Origin: an uncultured Schlesneria sp.
Lineage (GTDB): Bacteria; Planctomycetota; Planctomycetia; Planctomycetales; Planctomycetaceae
Length of the DNA stretch: 64,000 nucleotides
Direction: 5' to 3'
Assembly (NCBI GenBank): GCA_903904835.1
Contig: CAIVEI010000146.1
Coordinates: forward strand, 1-64,000
Of this stretch, positions 10,354-20,660 are shown in pieces. The position numbers and the translations under genes are program-made. The notes beneath the pieces were generated by a model that saw only the letters and a list, made by a program, of their open reading frames with translations, made no database searches and was not told where the DNA came from. Every line of letters starts with the position of its first letter. The stretch's first letter is position 1.

Positions 10354-11571
10354 ATGACCGGGTTGATTCTTGTCGCTGCCATTTTGCTGAGCGCGGGGTA
10401 TGCGAAGCTGTCGACGATGGTCTTGAATCGAATGCTGGCGGTGACTCTACCGACGTGGGCGAACAAGCTGCTGGAAATCATTCAACTCCTTTCCATGCCT
10501 GCCTACGCGATGATCTTGCTGATTGCCTTCTATTCCCGCCATGCGGGATTCGGCGGATTAAGCTGGCAAACAATCAGTTACTGGGAACTGGTCCTGATTT
10601 TGGCAGGTGCGATCGGGTTCGGATTTCTGGTTCATTCCACGATCGTTTTTCAGTCTTATCGGCCCCCTCGTTGCGAAATCACTTGTGACTCGCGAATCGT
10701 CGACTTTCGAACGCCCCTGACAGCAATCGCTGCTGATCAGGTCTCTGCCCCCAGCGACTGGCTTTCCACATTTGTCGGACCGGGACCGAGGCGAAGAGTC
10801 GCTTTACTTCCAGGTAATCAACAATTCTCGCTGGAAGTCAGTACAAAAACATATTCGTTGCCCCGACTGCCTCAGGCTTGGGAAGGTCTGTCAATTGTCC
10901 ATTTTGCCGACACTCATTTTCGCGGCGCGGTGACTCGCCGATATTTTGAAAAAGTTTGCGAACACGCTCGGGCACTCAAACCGGACCTGTTCGTTTTCTC
11001 TGGCGACCTCTTCGATGATCTGGCGCTACTGGATTGGCTTGAGCCAACACTGGGTCAACTGAAAGCGCCGCTGGGACAGTATTTTATTCTGGGGAATCAC
11101 GATTGGTATCTTGGCACGAACGTCGTTCGACAAGAGTACGAGCGACATGGCTGGGTCGATCTTTCCAGTCGATGTATCGAGTTGAAATCAGACAAATCAG
11201 GTCCGCCGATCGTCATTGCTGGGGATGAAACGCCGTGGATGGGAAAGCACCCCGATCTGAGTCACGTTTCACCTGAAACGTTTCGGATCTTGCTCAGCCA
11301 TACTCCTGACAACGTCTATTGGGCGCAGAAGCAGAAGTTTGACCTGATGCTGGCCGGTCACACGCACGGCGGTCAGATTCGATTACCGCTGTTAGGGCCC
11401 GTTTACGCACCCAGCCGATACGGATGCCGTTTCGCGTCAGGCGTGTTCTGGCTGAATCCGACGCTGATGTATGTTTCACGCGGAATCAGCGGTCGAGAAC
11501 CGATCCGGTATAATTGTGTCCCCGAACTGACCAAGCTTGTATTGCGAAGCGGAAGCAATTTTCGCGAGTGA
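10354..11571 (+). CDS. Membrane-anchored metallophosphoesterase
   Basis: A 405-residue protein with about three hydrophobic segments in the first 95 residues, then a calcineurin-like domain. The dimetal ligands are present in order: FADTHFRG (about 187), SGDLFDD, GNHDW, LLSHTPD and AGHTHGGQIRLP. It resembles YkuE-type membrane phosphoesterases, some of which act on lipid A precursors such as UDP-diacylglucosamine; the substrate here is not known. The ATG at 10354 follows AAAGGATTTCGAG. The ABC ATPase gene begins 29 bp after its stop, so the two may be co-transcribed. Confidence 0.85.
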   Translation: MTGLILVAAILLSAGYAKLSTMVLNRMLAVTLPTWANKLLEIIQLLSMPAYAMILLIAFYSRHAGFGGLSWQTISYWELVLILAGAIGFGFLVHSTIVFQSYRPPRCEITCDSRIVDFRTPLTAIAADQVSAPSDWLSTFVGPGPRRRVALLPGNQQFSLEVSTKTYSLPRLPQAWEGLSIVHFADTHFRGAVTRRYFEKVCEHARALKPDLFVFSGDLFDDLALLDWLEPTLGQLKAPLGQYFILGNHDWYLGTNVVRQEYERHGWVDLSSRCIELKSDKSGPPIVIAGDETPWMGKHPDLSHVSPETFRILLSHTPDNVYWAQKQKFDLMLAGHTHGGQIRLPLLGPVYAPSRYGCRFASGVFWLNPTLMYVSRGISGREPIRYNCVPELTKLVLRSGSNFRE

Positions 11572-11600
11572 ATTTATGCTTCAGGTCTTAAGGTCTTGTG

Positions 11601-13088
11601 ATGACGACAAGCGAACTGTTGACGATGTCGAAGATCTCAAAGCGGTTTGGAGCAACCAATGCGCTTAACGAGGTTTCACTGACCGTTCGCGCCGGACATG
11701 TTCTGGCTTTGATCGGCGAAAACGGCGCTGGCAAAAGCACTTTGATGAAAGTACTGAGCGGTGCGCACTCGCCCGATTCGGGAAGTATGCAACTGTCAGG
11801 TCAGACGTATTCCCCCAAAGGGCCGCAGGATGCCCGTCTGGCGGGTGTCGGGATGATCTATCAGGAATTGAACCTCGCGCCCGATTTGTCGGTTGAAGAC
11901 AACATCATGCTCGGGCAGGAACCCCATTGGCTCGGCCTGCGAGATCGGCGAACGCAACGAAAAAAGGTTCGCGTGGCGCTGGACACGCTGGGTCATCCCC
12001 ATCTGCGACCCGAAACGCCCGTACGGGACCTGTCGATTGCCTTACGCCAACTGGTGGAAATCGCTCGCGCTCTGGTCTCTGATTCAAAAGTCCTTGTGTT
12101 TGACGAGCCTACGAGTTCGTTAACGATGCAAGACGTCGAACACCTTTTTGCTGTCATCCGTAAACTGCGCGATGCAGGCTATGGAATTGTTTACATCAGC
12201 CATTTTCTGGAGGAAATTCGTCAGGTCTGTGATTGTTACGCGGTGCTTCGGGATGGTCATTCGGTGGGACATGGCGATCTGGCGGGAACGACCGATGCCG
12301 AAATTGTTTCATTGATGGTCGGACGTGGTGTTACAGAATTGTTTCCGACAGTATCGCATACGCCAGGTGAGACACTTTTATCGATTACGAACATGAGCGG
12401 TGAACGGAGTCCAAACAGCGTCTCTCTGGAACTGAAACGGGGCGAGATATTTGGCCTGGCCGGATTAATCGGGGCAGGCCGCACCGAACTGTTGCGATCC
12501 CTGTTCGCGCTTGATCCCATCCGTTGCGGAGAAGTCAAAGTCGCGAGTGTTTCAATCGATCAAAACACACAAGCGCGGATTCGTGCGGGACTGGGTCTTG
12601 TTTCTGAAGACCGCAAGACCGAAGGACTGGCGCAGACGCGATCAATCGCCGACAATCTGACTTACAGTCGCTTACAGCCCTACACCCGGTTGGGCATGTT
12701 GATGCATGGCAAACGAAGGACCGAAGTTCTTCATTGGATGAAACGGTTGCAGGTCAAAGCAGGTTCTCCCGATCAGATTATTGGCGAACTTTCGGGGGGT
12801 AACCAACAGAAAGTTGCCATCGCTCGAGTGCTGCATCAACAGGCCGACGTGTTGTTGCTCGACGAACCGACTCGCGGAATCGATGTCGGAACAAAATCAG
12901 AGATTTATCGATTGATGGGCGAATTAGCAGCGGACGGTAAAGCGATCATCTTTGTCAGTTCGTATCTGACGGAACTGCTGGCGGTCTGTGATCGCATCGG
13001 TGTGATGTCTGGCGGCGTCCTTCGTGAAGTTCGCCAGGCCAGTGAATGGACGGACGAGTCCATCATGAGTGTCGCCGTTGCGAAATGA
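11601..13088 (+). CDS. Sugar-type ABC transporter ATPase (RbsA/MglA-like)
   Basis: A 495-residue tandem ATPase of the carbohydrate-uptake type 2 class. The first half has GENGAGKST (Walker A, about 37-45), a signature region reading LSIALRQ instead of LSGGxxQ, and VFDEPTSSL. The second half has the usual relaxed P-loop (GLIGAGRTELLR), LSGGNQQKVAIARVL and LLLDEPTRGIDVG. Such proteins energise uptake of ribose, galactose, xylose or arabinose with a permease and a binding protein. Neither partner is adjacent. The next gene is an arabinofuranosidase, hinting at pentose uptake, but that is inference. Confidence 0.88.
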   Translation: MTTSELLTMSKISKRFGATNALNEVSLTVRAGHVLALIGENGAGKSTLMKVLSGAHSPDSGSMQLSGQTYSPKGPQDARLAGVGMIYQELNLAPDLSVEDNIMLGQEPHWLGLRDRRTQRKKVRVALDTLGHPHLRPETPVRDLSIALRQLVEIARALVSDSKVLVFDEPTSSLTMQDVEHLFAVIRKLRDAGYGIVYISHFLEEIRQVCDCYAVLRDGHSVGHGDLAGTTDAEIVSLMVGRGVTELFPTVSHTPGETLLSITNMSGERSPNSVSLELKRGEIFGLAGLIGAGRTELLRSLFALDPIRCGEVKVASVSIDQNTQARIRAGLGLVSEDRKTEGLAQTRSIADNLTYSRLQPYTRLGMLMHGKRRTEVLHWMKRLQVKAGSPDQIIGELSGGNQQKVAIARVLHQQADVLLLDEPTRGIDVGTKSEIYRLMGELAADGKAIIFVSSYLTELLAVCDRIGVMSGGVLREVRQASEWTDESIMSVAVAK

Positions 13089-13122
13089 TCTGAATTTGAA
13101 TTGTCTGTTAAGGACGGCACAT

Positions 13123-15594
13123 ATGTCGCTGACGCGAATTTTTGGAACGATTTTATTGTTCTCAGTAAGCCCTGTATTTGCAGCCGAGCCAGATGCGGTA
13201 ATTCAGGTGCATGCCGATCGGACTATCGCCAAGATTTCCCCTTTCACAGCGGGGGCCTGTATTGAAGATGTCAATCACGAGATCTATGGCGGTCTTTACA
13301 GCCAGATGGTCTTTGGCGAAAGCTTTCAGGAACCGCCGATCGCTGAAAGTCCGCCTGGTTTTTCGGCCTTTGGAGGAGTATGGCGTGTGCAGAATGGCGA
13401 GGTGGTCGCAGCAGCCGGTGACGGCCCGAAGCTGATTCATCAAAAGACGAAACTTTCTGATGGAGAAGCCTCTATCGAGATCCTGTTTCCCGATAAAAAG
13501 TCGGGCAATGCCGGTTTGATTCTGAGGGTCGATCGACCTGCTGTCGGTGCCGATCACTTCACGGGCTACGAAATCGCTTTGTACCCCGAGAACGGTACGC
13601 TACTGCTTGGTCGACATCGTCAGAACTGGGAACCGATCACAACAGTCCCTTGTCCCGTTCCCATCAACGAATGGATTCCACTGAAGGTTCAACTCAAGGG
13701 TCGATCGATCACGATCACCGTTCATGGTCAAGTTCAACTTCAGTACGAGGACAACGAACATCCTCTACTTGAGGGACAAGTCGGATTGCGAACATGGCGG
13801 CGCGAAGCTCGTTTCCGCAATCTGCGTGTCACAACGGGTGACAGTTCCGAACAGATCCCGTTTAAGGATTCACCAACTGATGTCGACGCCGTCAGTGGTA
13901 TGTGGCGAGCCGTCAGGCGTGGAAATTGTCAGGGAGAAATCGCGTTAGAAAAAACAGGTTTTGTAGGGCAACAGAGTCAACGAATCACATTGACGTCTGG
14001 TGATGGTCAGATCGGAGTAGAAAACCGTGGCCTCAATCGATGGGGCATGAACTTTGTCGCGGGTAAGCCATACGAAGTGATTGTCTGGGCGAAAGCAGAG
14101 CGTTCCGCAAAAATCGATGTGGCATTTGAAGGTCGTTCCGGACGTCGCATCCTGGCTGAAGCTCAGGCGACCGTGAAGCCCGGGGATTGGCAACGTCTTG
14201 AATTGACTCTGACGCCGACCGATGCCGATTCACGAGGCAACCTGGTTGTGTCACTAAAACAACCTGGTTCCGTCGTGCTTGGGTATGTTTCTGTACAACC
14301 TGGTACATGGGGTCGGTTCAAAGGATTGCCCGTTCGCCGAGACGTCAGCGAGGCATTGATTGCTCAAGGTCTGACAGTGCTTCGCTATGGGGGTTCGATG
14401 GTGAACTGCCCCGAATACCGCTGGAAGCAGATGATCGGACCGCGAGAACGGCGTCCACCGTACAAGGGGACGTGGTATCCGTATTCAACCAATGGATGGG
14501 GGATCATCGATTTCATCAACTTCTGCGAGGCGGCGGGGTTCCTGAGTATCCCGGATCTGAGCATCGATGAGACTCCTCAGGACATGGCTGATTTCGTCGA
14601 TTACGTCAATGGGTCGGCTGATAGCGAGTGGGGTCAACGCCGAGTTGCCGACGGGCATCCGGCTCCGTTTGGATTGAAATACATCCAGCTTGGAAACGAA
14701 GAAGCGGTCAACGAAGTTTACTGGCAAAAATTCAAGCCGCTGGCCGAGGCAATCTGGAGTCGCGATCCGAACATCATTCCGATTGTCGGGGACTTTGCTT
14801 ATGGAAAGCCGATTACCGATCCTTATGACTTTTCCGGTGCACCCAGTATCAAGAGCCTGGCGGCTCATAAACAGATTCTTGATTTCGCGCATCAACACGG
14901 CAAGCCGGTCTGGTTCGATGTCCACATCTGGAACGACGGATTACGCGATGCCGATCCGCAGATTGAAGTTCTTGGCGGATTGATTGACTGGTTGGGAAAA
15001 TTGAGTCCCGGTGCTGATTTTCGTGTCTGTGTCTTCGAAGAAAACTCCAATAATCACCTTTGGCGACGGGGCTTGGCCCATGCAAGAACAGTGAACCAGT
15101 TGCAGCGCTTCGGCGAAAAAGTGCCGATTGTTTGTGCGGCAAATTGTCTTCAACCCGACGGTCAGAATGACAATGGCTGGGATCAGGGTCTGGTGTTTCT
15201 GTCACCATCGCATGTCTGGTCACAATCGTCGGCTCACGTCACACGAATGATTTCGACGAACAAATTCCCTCGGTGTATCGCCACAGAATACCAAAGTCCG
15301 AATGACGCACTCGATGTCACCTCCCGCATCAGTGATGACGGAAAGGTGTTGGTCCTTCAGGTTGTGAATTCTGAAAGCCGGCCGATTTCATCTCGCCTGA
15401 ACATCACGGGATTTAAGCTGGCGGGCAAAGTCGTGAAAATCTCGCAGATCACAGGCCACCTTGACGAACGAAATCTCGAAACCGATCCCGATCGGATCGT
15501 CCCGACCGATCGAGTCTGGTACCCGGAATTTGACACAGCGGAAGCAACCTATGTTTTCCCTCCACAGTCATTTTCGATCCTGCGTTTTGAGTGA
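13123..15594 (+). CDS. Secreted GH51-like alpha-L-arabinofuranosidase
   Basis: An 823-residue exported protein: signal peptide to SPVFA (about 20), a start of the GH51 fold (KISPFTAGACIEDVNHEIYGG), a concanavalin/DUF1080-like insert (about 85-245), a CBM4/9-like segment (about 265-390), then the catalytic barrel. The acid/base is probably the glutamate in IQLGNEEAV; the nucleophile candidate is in VCVFEENSNNH. A C-terminal beta domain ends the protein. It would release arabinose from polysaccharides outside the cytoplasm. The start is MSLTRIF; an upstream in-frame codon overlaps the ABC gene. The 35-bp gap to that gene suggests co-expression. Confidence 0.82.
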   Translation: MSLTRIFGTILLFSVSPVFAAEPDAVIQVHADRTIAKISPFTAGACIEDVNHEIYGGLYSQMVFGESFQEPPIAESPPGFSAFGGVWRVQNGEVVAAAGDGPKLIHQKTKLSDGEASIEILFPDKKSGNAGLILRVDRPAVGADHFTGYEIALYPENGTLLLGRHRQNWEPITTVPCPVPINEWIPLKVQLKGRSITITVHGQVQLQYEDNEHPLLEGQVGLRTWRREARFRNLRVTTGDSSEQIPFKDSPTDVDAVSGMWRAVRRGNCQGEIALEKTGFVGQQSQRITLTSGDGQIGVENRGLNRWGMNFVAGKPYEVIVWAKAERSAKIDVAFEGRSGRRILAEAQATVKPGDWQRLELTLTPTDADSRGNLVVSLKQPGSVVLGYVSVQPGTWGRFKGLPVRRDVSEALIAQGLTVLRYGGSMVNCPEYRWKQMIGPRERRPPYKGTWYPYSTNGWGIIDFINFCEAAGFLSIPDLSIDETPQDMADFVDYVNGSADSEWGQRRVADGHPAPFGLKYIQLGNEEAVNEVYWQKFKPLAEAIWSRDPNIIPIVGDFAYGKPITDPYDFSGAPSIKSLAAHKQILDFAHQHGKPVWFDVHIWNDGLRDADPQIEVLGGLIDWLGKLSPGADFRVCVFEENSNNHLWRRGLAHARTVNQLQRFGEKVPIVCAANCLQPDGQNDNGWDQGLVFLSPSHVWSQSSAHVTRMISTNKFPRCIATEYQSPNDALDVTSRISDDGKVLVLQVVNSESRPISSRLNITGFKLAGKVVKISQITGHLDERNLETDPDRIVPTDRVWYPEFDTAEATYVFPPQSFSILRFE

Positions 15595-15712
15595 CGTTCA
15601 CTTCGTAGCGGCGGTGTCATTGATGATTTACACACAGGCAGTTCAGCATACGCATCGACATCACATCAACGCGCGAGCGATTCATTTCTCAACCCATCAT
15701 CCGACGCGCATC

Positions 15713-15732
15713 AACCGGCTGCGCCGGTTTAA
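15713..15732. terminator. Short hairpin between convergent genes
   Basis: AACCGGC (15713-15719) pairs with GCCGGTT (15723-15729) around TGC, at the 3' end of both the arabinofuranosidase and PQQ genes. Only a few T residues (TTTAATT) follow on the plus strand, so terminator activity is weakly supported. Confidence 0.35.
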
Positions 15733-18700
15733 TTCGCTTGAACTGCTTGTCTGGCGTTGTTGGGGACGACCGCGACCGGGCCATCAACGGGAACTAACCG
15801 CAGGCGCATATTGAACGACTTGAGATCGATCGACTGTTCGCCAGGGTTAATGCCGACCGCGTGAAATCCACTGTAAGCTGACGGAATCTCGGCATTAATC
15901 AGCATCTTGCCGGTTTGTTTGTGAATGGCGGCGATGTTTAATGTCCCTATTCCGATATTGGCAGGACCACGTGGCTTCCAGGATCGTGACACGCACAGCA
16001 ACACAGGCAGGTGCGAAAATCGATCGATGACCAGGTTCTGATGTTTGATCTCAAGCGGCGGCCAGGCAAATTGATGACCCGTCCGATTCCAGCAATAGAC
16101 GGTCCCGTTCATTCGAATCGAAGCAAGGCCTTCGCCGTATGTTTGATGACCGCTATCCTGAAAATTGAGGATCAGGTAAATCCGGTCGTCGTCCGAAAGC
16201 AAGTACCTTTCTTGAGGTCGCTCGGCCTTCTTTCCAGGAATTGATTCGAGAGCGTTAATCTGACCTGTCGCGACATTAATTCGTTGCACCTGACCATCCG
16301 CAAAAAGAGCGACAACTTCGTCTTCACCCAGCGGGCTGACGAACGTTCCGGGTGGGAATTCGAGTTTCCATTTTGTGGAGTCTGTAACAGGATCGTGAAG
16401 TCTCAATAGCACTTTTTGCCGGCCGATTCCGATCACTCGCAAAGGATTTGAACCAGCATACTCAAGCAATAAGAAAGAAGAGCCGTTTGCCATGATGGCG
16501 TTGTTTAATACTTTTGCGGCACCGGGAATCTCGAGCGGCTTGCCATCAAGCGCGCGATAGACCATTGCTTCGTCCTTGCCAGGATTAATGACGAACACTG
16601 CGTCGCGATGGCCAACCACAACGGCATGCGTCGGAAGTCCATCCAGTTCCCAGACTTGCTCTCCGGTTCGAGGATCGAGAATCGAAAGAGACCGACGCCC
16701 GTAGACGCACAAATAGTTTGGTTGAACAATCGCGAGACTTCCCGTGTTTTGTGCCCGTTGTAAAAACAATGATTGGGCTCCATCATTCTGGCCGGGTACC
16801 GTCATTGATTTCACGGGAATGCGATTCGAGTGACGTCCTGACGCAATACCGTCGCTGTGGTCGCCAAGCGACCTGGTCCAAAGGACTTGTTTCTCGACGG
16901 GCGAGATGGCGTGCAAGATCCCGCGATTGACGAAGAACAATTGATGCCCAATCTGCCGACAATTCATCTGACCTTCGTCGAATCCTCGACCGGCGGCACG
17001 AAGAGGGACCAGCCACTCGACGGCACCCGTTGCCGACGATTCCACGACCAGGCGTTGTTCGTTCTGGTAAGCGTCGATGCTGATTCGATCAAAGAACGGT
17101 AACGGTGTGTCGAGCATCACGTTTTGCGGCGGCTGCAGATTATTGACGACCGAATGCACTGGGCGCAATGGGGTCTCAGGCCATGTCACGACGCGGGTCT
17201 GAGGTTGAAAAATAAGCTCGTTCTTTTCCCGCGCGGCGTCTGCAAGCCTGGTCCCTGTCAACCCATCGCGAACCATCACGTCCGGGTACTTTGACTTCAG
17301 CAACCCATAGTAATAGACGGCATCAGCAGGTCGTTGACTCTGCATCATTAACGTGGCCAATCGCTCGATCGCTTGAGCAGCGACCGTCTGGTTCGGGTCG
17401 TCGACCAGTTGCTGCAAGATAATTCGGGCACCTGCAAAATCTTTGGCCGAAACCAGCCATTCCACCAGTCGTTGCCGTGCACCGATCGCCGCCGGATGGA
17501 ATGAAAACAGAGTGACAATTCGCTGGCAGTCGTTGAGGCTGCGTTGTGCCGCGTCAGAAGTAATCCGAATGATTCGATCATCAATGACTCGGCGTTCGGC
17601 TTCTGGAGTCGCTGACCACAGATCCATCATTCGGCCACTCAACCAGACAGTTCGTTTTGCGGTGATGCGGCGATCGTCGGAACGAGTGATCTCGGTATCG
17701 CCAGATTCCTCCGCCAGTTTACGGATGACATCGAATGCCTCGATCGGTTTTTGCTCACCCAAAAGTTTTTCAGCGGTCAATTCCCAATAAAGGAGTTTCT
17801 CAGCAGGCGATTGCGCCAGTTTGCCCAACTCTTGCAGTTCTTCGCCGCGATGAAGTACGTCGTTCTCAATGATGGTCGAAAGGGATTCGACGAGTGCCGC
17901 GTGATGTCGAGATCGTTCTTCCGGTAACAGTCGATCAGTGGCAATCCGTCGTAACAAAGGAAGAGCATCAGAATATTCGTGGTTCAGAAGTTGTATCTCG
18001 CTTGAACGCAACAAGGCCGTTGCATCGTCTGGATCGGCGGTCAGTCGTTGTTGAATTTCGGCGAGCAATGCATCGCGTTGTCTGTAGACCGTCAATCCTG
18101 CCGGACTGAGTGAAACCAGCTTTCCGTGATGCATTGCCAGGTTACCAAGCGATGGTTGCTGGGGGGCCACGAATGTTTGCGATAACCTCTTTCCGGTCGC
18201 CAATTCGATGGAACGCAATTCACCGTTACTCAACGGCAGATAAAAACGATCGTCAACGACAACCCCACGACCGGACGGTCGAATACCTTGGTCATGGGGT
18301 GCCGACCAGACTGTCACACCATCGGAAAGGTTGAACGCCGTGACACCTGTCTCACCGACGATCAATACTTTCTGGTCAAATACTCCAGCCAGGTAAAGTC
18401 CCTGATCTTTCGGCTGTTCCCAGATACGACGTCCGTCCACTGCGCTCAGGCAGACAAGAATAGGGTGTTCCTGCGGGGTGTAAACGACGTAATTTCCGAC
18501 AATGACGGGTGCCGAAGGCGACCATAGCTCGTTCAAGTCACGTTGTTTAAGAAGCTGTGAACCATTTTCCTGTTCGTTGTGATCCCCACCTGAATTCGGT
18601 GCGTATCGATGAGCCCAAAGGACAGACTGCCGCATGCGGTCGATCGCGACCAGCCAACCTACAGTTGTCGGACAGATGATGACTCCGTCCCCCACAGCGA

Positions 18701-20468
18701 CCTGTGATGTAATCCAACGCCGGGCGATATCAAGATCGATTTTGGTATCAGCGTACGCGATCAATTGCGACCATTTTGGTGCACCGGATTGCCGGTCGAG
18801 TGACCAAAGCTTGATATCGTCACCCTTACCAGCAACGACAAACAATTCGTCACCATCGACCGCAGGTGTTCCGTAAAAATATGATCCGGAAAGGGGCGGA
18901 TCAAACGATTCGCGGGACTCGTTTCCTCCCACGCTCCATAACGTTCGTCCGGTTTGCAGGTCATACGAGACGAGGCGGTTTGTTTTCCAGGGGAGTCCAA
19001 ACGGATCGTGTGTTTCGTTATTGCCGTCCCAACCCCAGTGTTGACCAGGCTGATTGCGCGAGAGAATTCCGTGATCTTCGATGACGAACAGTTGTTTTCC
19101 GTCGCTGCTGATCAGTCCGAAAACGCCGTCGCGAAACAACAGACTTGTCAGCGGACTGAATTCCGCCGCCGAACCCTGATATTCGCCGACATGTTGGAAT
19201 GGATTTTGACGAAACCGCCAGGCGTCTTGAGGGTCAATCTGTTGAGGAGGAAGTCCGCCAAGAATCCGTTCTGCGGATACCCCTTCTACGCTTTCCCAAA
19301 TCGGGCGACCTCGTTCGATGTCGACACTGCGTATCCCGCGCAGATCCCGGTAAATCACCTTGCCATCCACGACCAGGGGTATCGAAGTCAGAATCATTGA
19401 TCGCTGTTGATCCTGCAAGTCATGAACGAGCCATTTGAGCGAGTCTCGAACCAGGCGGCTTGAAGTGAGTGGCAAGAACCAGTCAGGAGTAAGCAGCGGA
19501 TCACCACCGATTGCGGTGCCGACACGAGCTGCTGTCCCATAAAGCTGGGTCCAATCCGCCAAAGCGATCGAGTGCGAGGCCGTTTCAACCTGTAGCTGGC
19601 TGAGCCATTCCGAGGCTTTCACAGACCCGGTTCCGACACGCACCAGTGTCTTCGGACCGTTGGAAAGTCGACTGAGGATCGTATTGGCTGCTGAGGGATC
19701 TCCTGATCGAGCAAAAGAGAGCGCGGCTTGTAATCGCCAGGAATCAGTCTTCGCAATCGGTGCAGGCGACGCGGCCAGTTCTTCAAACCACCTCGCCGCC
19801 AGGCCAAATTCCGACCGGTCAAAGTGCAGCATCCCCAGATAGTTGGCCGCCTCGTACCCGGCAGGGGTGTGGAAAAATCGGGTCGCCACATTGACGAACT
19901 CGGACGTTTGACCGCTTCGACGAGCGGCAGCGAGTTGCTGCTGAGCCAATCCACCATACTGCGACCGATACTCAACCAGTGTCGCCTCAGGAAGTTGACC
20001 AAGCATCTGATTCGTGGTTCGCCGGACCGATTGCCACGGTCCATTCGCCGATCGATGCAGCGAGTCTTCAGGTTGATCGAGCAGCCGTTGGAAGAGCTCG
20101 ATCGCTAATTTCCAGTTCTTTTGTTTCACGGACAGTTCTGCTGCCTGCAGCAGTTGTTCAATCTTCGCATCATGTGGTGCTCGACTGTCGATCGCATCGT
20201 GTCCGGTGCCTGTGCCTTCCTTGTCGGGCTGACGATCGGGAAAAAGTCGCTTTTTCTGCGGGACGCGACCGGGGTTCCCCTTAGGAACGAACAGATCGCG
20301 AAAAAAATCCTGCAGGATTCGAACTTGCGCCTCGGTCGGTGCCGGGGGGGCGTTGTTATCATCCGCAAACGAAGACGGCCCGTGCCACAGGATGAGCGCG
20401 AGAAATATTGACAGTCCACATCCTGCAAATGTCAGGCATGTTGAACGGTGAGATGGTTGACGAATCAT
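15729..20468 (-). CDS. Giant secreted TPR / PQQ-type beta-propeller protein
   Basis: A 1579-residue exported protein. The signal segment LSIFLALILWHGPSSFAD ends near residue 36. Residues about 90-300 are TPR-like helices. Two blocks of PQQ-like (BamB-type) repeats follow, at about 380-780 and 1140-1560, recognisable by units such as LVSYDLQTGRTLWSVGG, IWEQPKDQGLYLAGVF and SILDPRTGEQVWELDG. A second TPR-rich region at about 800-1070 separates them. Such proteins are frequent in planctomycetes and are probably envelope scaffolds; no quinone-dehydrogenase catalytic residues are evident. It runs convergent to the arabinofuranosidase. Confidence 0.8.
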   Translation of the reverse strand: MIRQPSHRSTCLTFAGCGLSIFLALILWHGPSSFADDNNAPPAPTEAQVRILQDFFRDLFVPKGNPGRVPQKKRLFPDRQPDKEGTGTGHDAIDSRAPHDAKIEQLLQAAELSVKQKNWKLAIELFQRLLDQPEDSLHRSANGPWQSVRRTTNQMLGQLPEATLVEYRSQYGGLAQQQLAAARRSGQTSEFVNVATRFFHTPAGYEAANYLGMLHFDRSEFGLAARWFEELAASPAPIAKTDSWRLQAALSFARSGDPSAANTILSRLSNGPKTLVRVGTGSVKASEWLSQLQVETASHSIALADWTQLYGTAARVGTAIGGDPLLTPDWFLPLTSSRLVRDSLKWLVHDLQDQQRSMILTSIPLVVDGKVIYRDLRGIRSVDIERGRPIWESVEGVSAERILGGLPPQQIDPQDAWRFRQNPFQHVGEYQGSAAEFSPLTSLLFRDGVFGLISSDGKQLFVIEDHGILSRNQPGQHWGWDGNNETHDPFGLPWKTNRLVSYDLQTGRTLWSVGGNESRESFDPPLSGSYFYGTPAVDGDELFVVAGKGDDIKLWSLDRQSGAPKWSQLIAYADTKIDLDIARRWITSQVAVGDGVIICPTTVGWLVAIDRMRQSVLWAHRYAPNSGGDHNEQENGSQLLKQRDLNELWSPSAPVIVGNYVVYTPQEHPILVCLSAVDGRRIWEQPKDQGLYLAGVFDQKVLIVGETGVTAFNLSDGVTVWSAPHDQGIRPSGRGVVVDDRFYLPLSNGELRSIELATGKRLSQTFVAPQQPSLGNLAMHHGKLVSLSPAGLTVYRQRDALLAEIQQRLTADPDDATALLRSSEIQLLNHEYSDALPLLRRIATDRLLPEERSRHHAALVESLSTIIENDVLHRGEELQELGKLAQSPAEKLLYWELTAEKLLGEQKPIEAFDVIRKLAEESGDTEITRSDDRRITAKRTVWLSGRMMDLWSATPEAERRVIDDRIIRITSDAAQRSLNDCQRIVTLFSFHPAAIGARQRLVEWLVSAKDFAGARIILQQLVDDPNQTVAAQAIERLATLMMQSQRPADAVYYYGLLKSKYPDVMVRDGLTGTRLADAAREKNELIFQPQTRVVTWPETPLRPVHSVVNNLQPPQNVMLDTPLPFFDRISIDAYQNEQRLVVESSATGAVEWLVPLRAAGRGFDEGQMNCRQIGHQLFFVNRGILHAISPVEKQVLWTRSLGDHSDGIASGRHSNRIPVKSMTVPGQNDGAQSLFLQRAQNTGSLAIVQPNYLCVYGRRSLSILDPRTGEQVWELDGLPTHAVVVGHRDAVFVINPGKDEAMVYRALDGKPLEIPGAAKVLNNAIMANGSSFLLLEYAGSNPLRVIGIGRQKVLLRLHDPVTDSTKWKLEFPPGTFVSPLGEDEVVALFADGQVQRINVATGQINALESIPGKKAERPQERYLLSDDDRIYLILNFQDSGHQTYGEGLASIRMNGTVYCWNRTGHQFAWPPLEIKHQNLVIDRFSHLPVLLCVSRSWKPRGPANIGIGTLNIAAIHKQTGKMLINAEIPSAYSGFHAVGINPGEQSIDLKSFNMRLRLVPVDGPVAVVPNNARQAVQAN

Positions 20469-20660
20469 TCTCGAATCCCTCGTTAAACCGAGCAGGACCG
20501 AATCAAAGCGAATACCAAAATGAAGCCGTGATTCGCTTGGCTTAACGCCAGGATAAGTATATCCACCACCCTACCCTGCAGGTAGGTATTGTTTCCGGAG
20601 ATCCCCGGTAATTTCGGGTTTCATCCGGTGGTCGAGTCTTCGAAGCGCACCAGCATTCTT

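Noticed and set aside
12460-12500. Apparent loss of the second Walker A lysine in the ABC ATPase
   Set aside because: The relaxed GLIGAGRTELLR form is normal in the second half of RbsA/MglA-type proteins.
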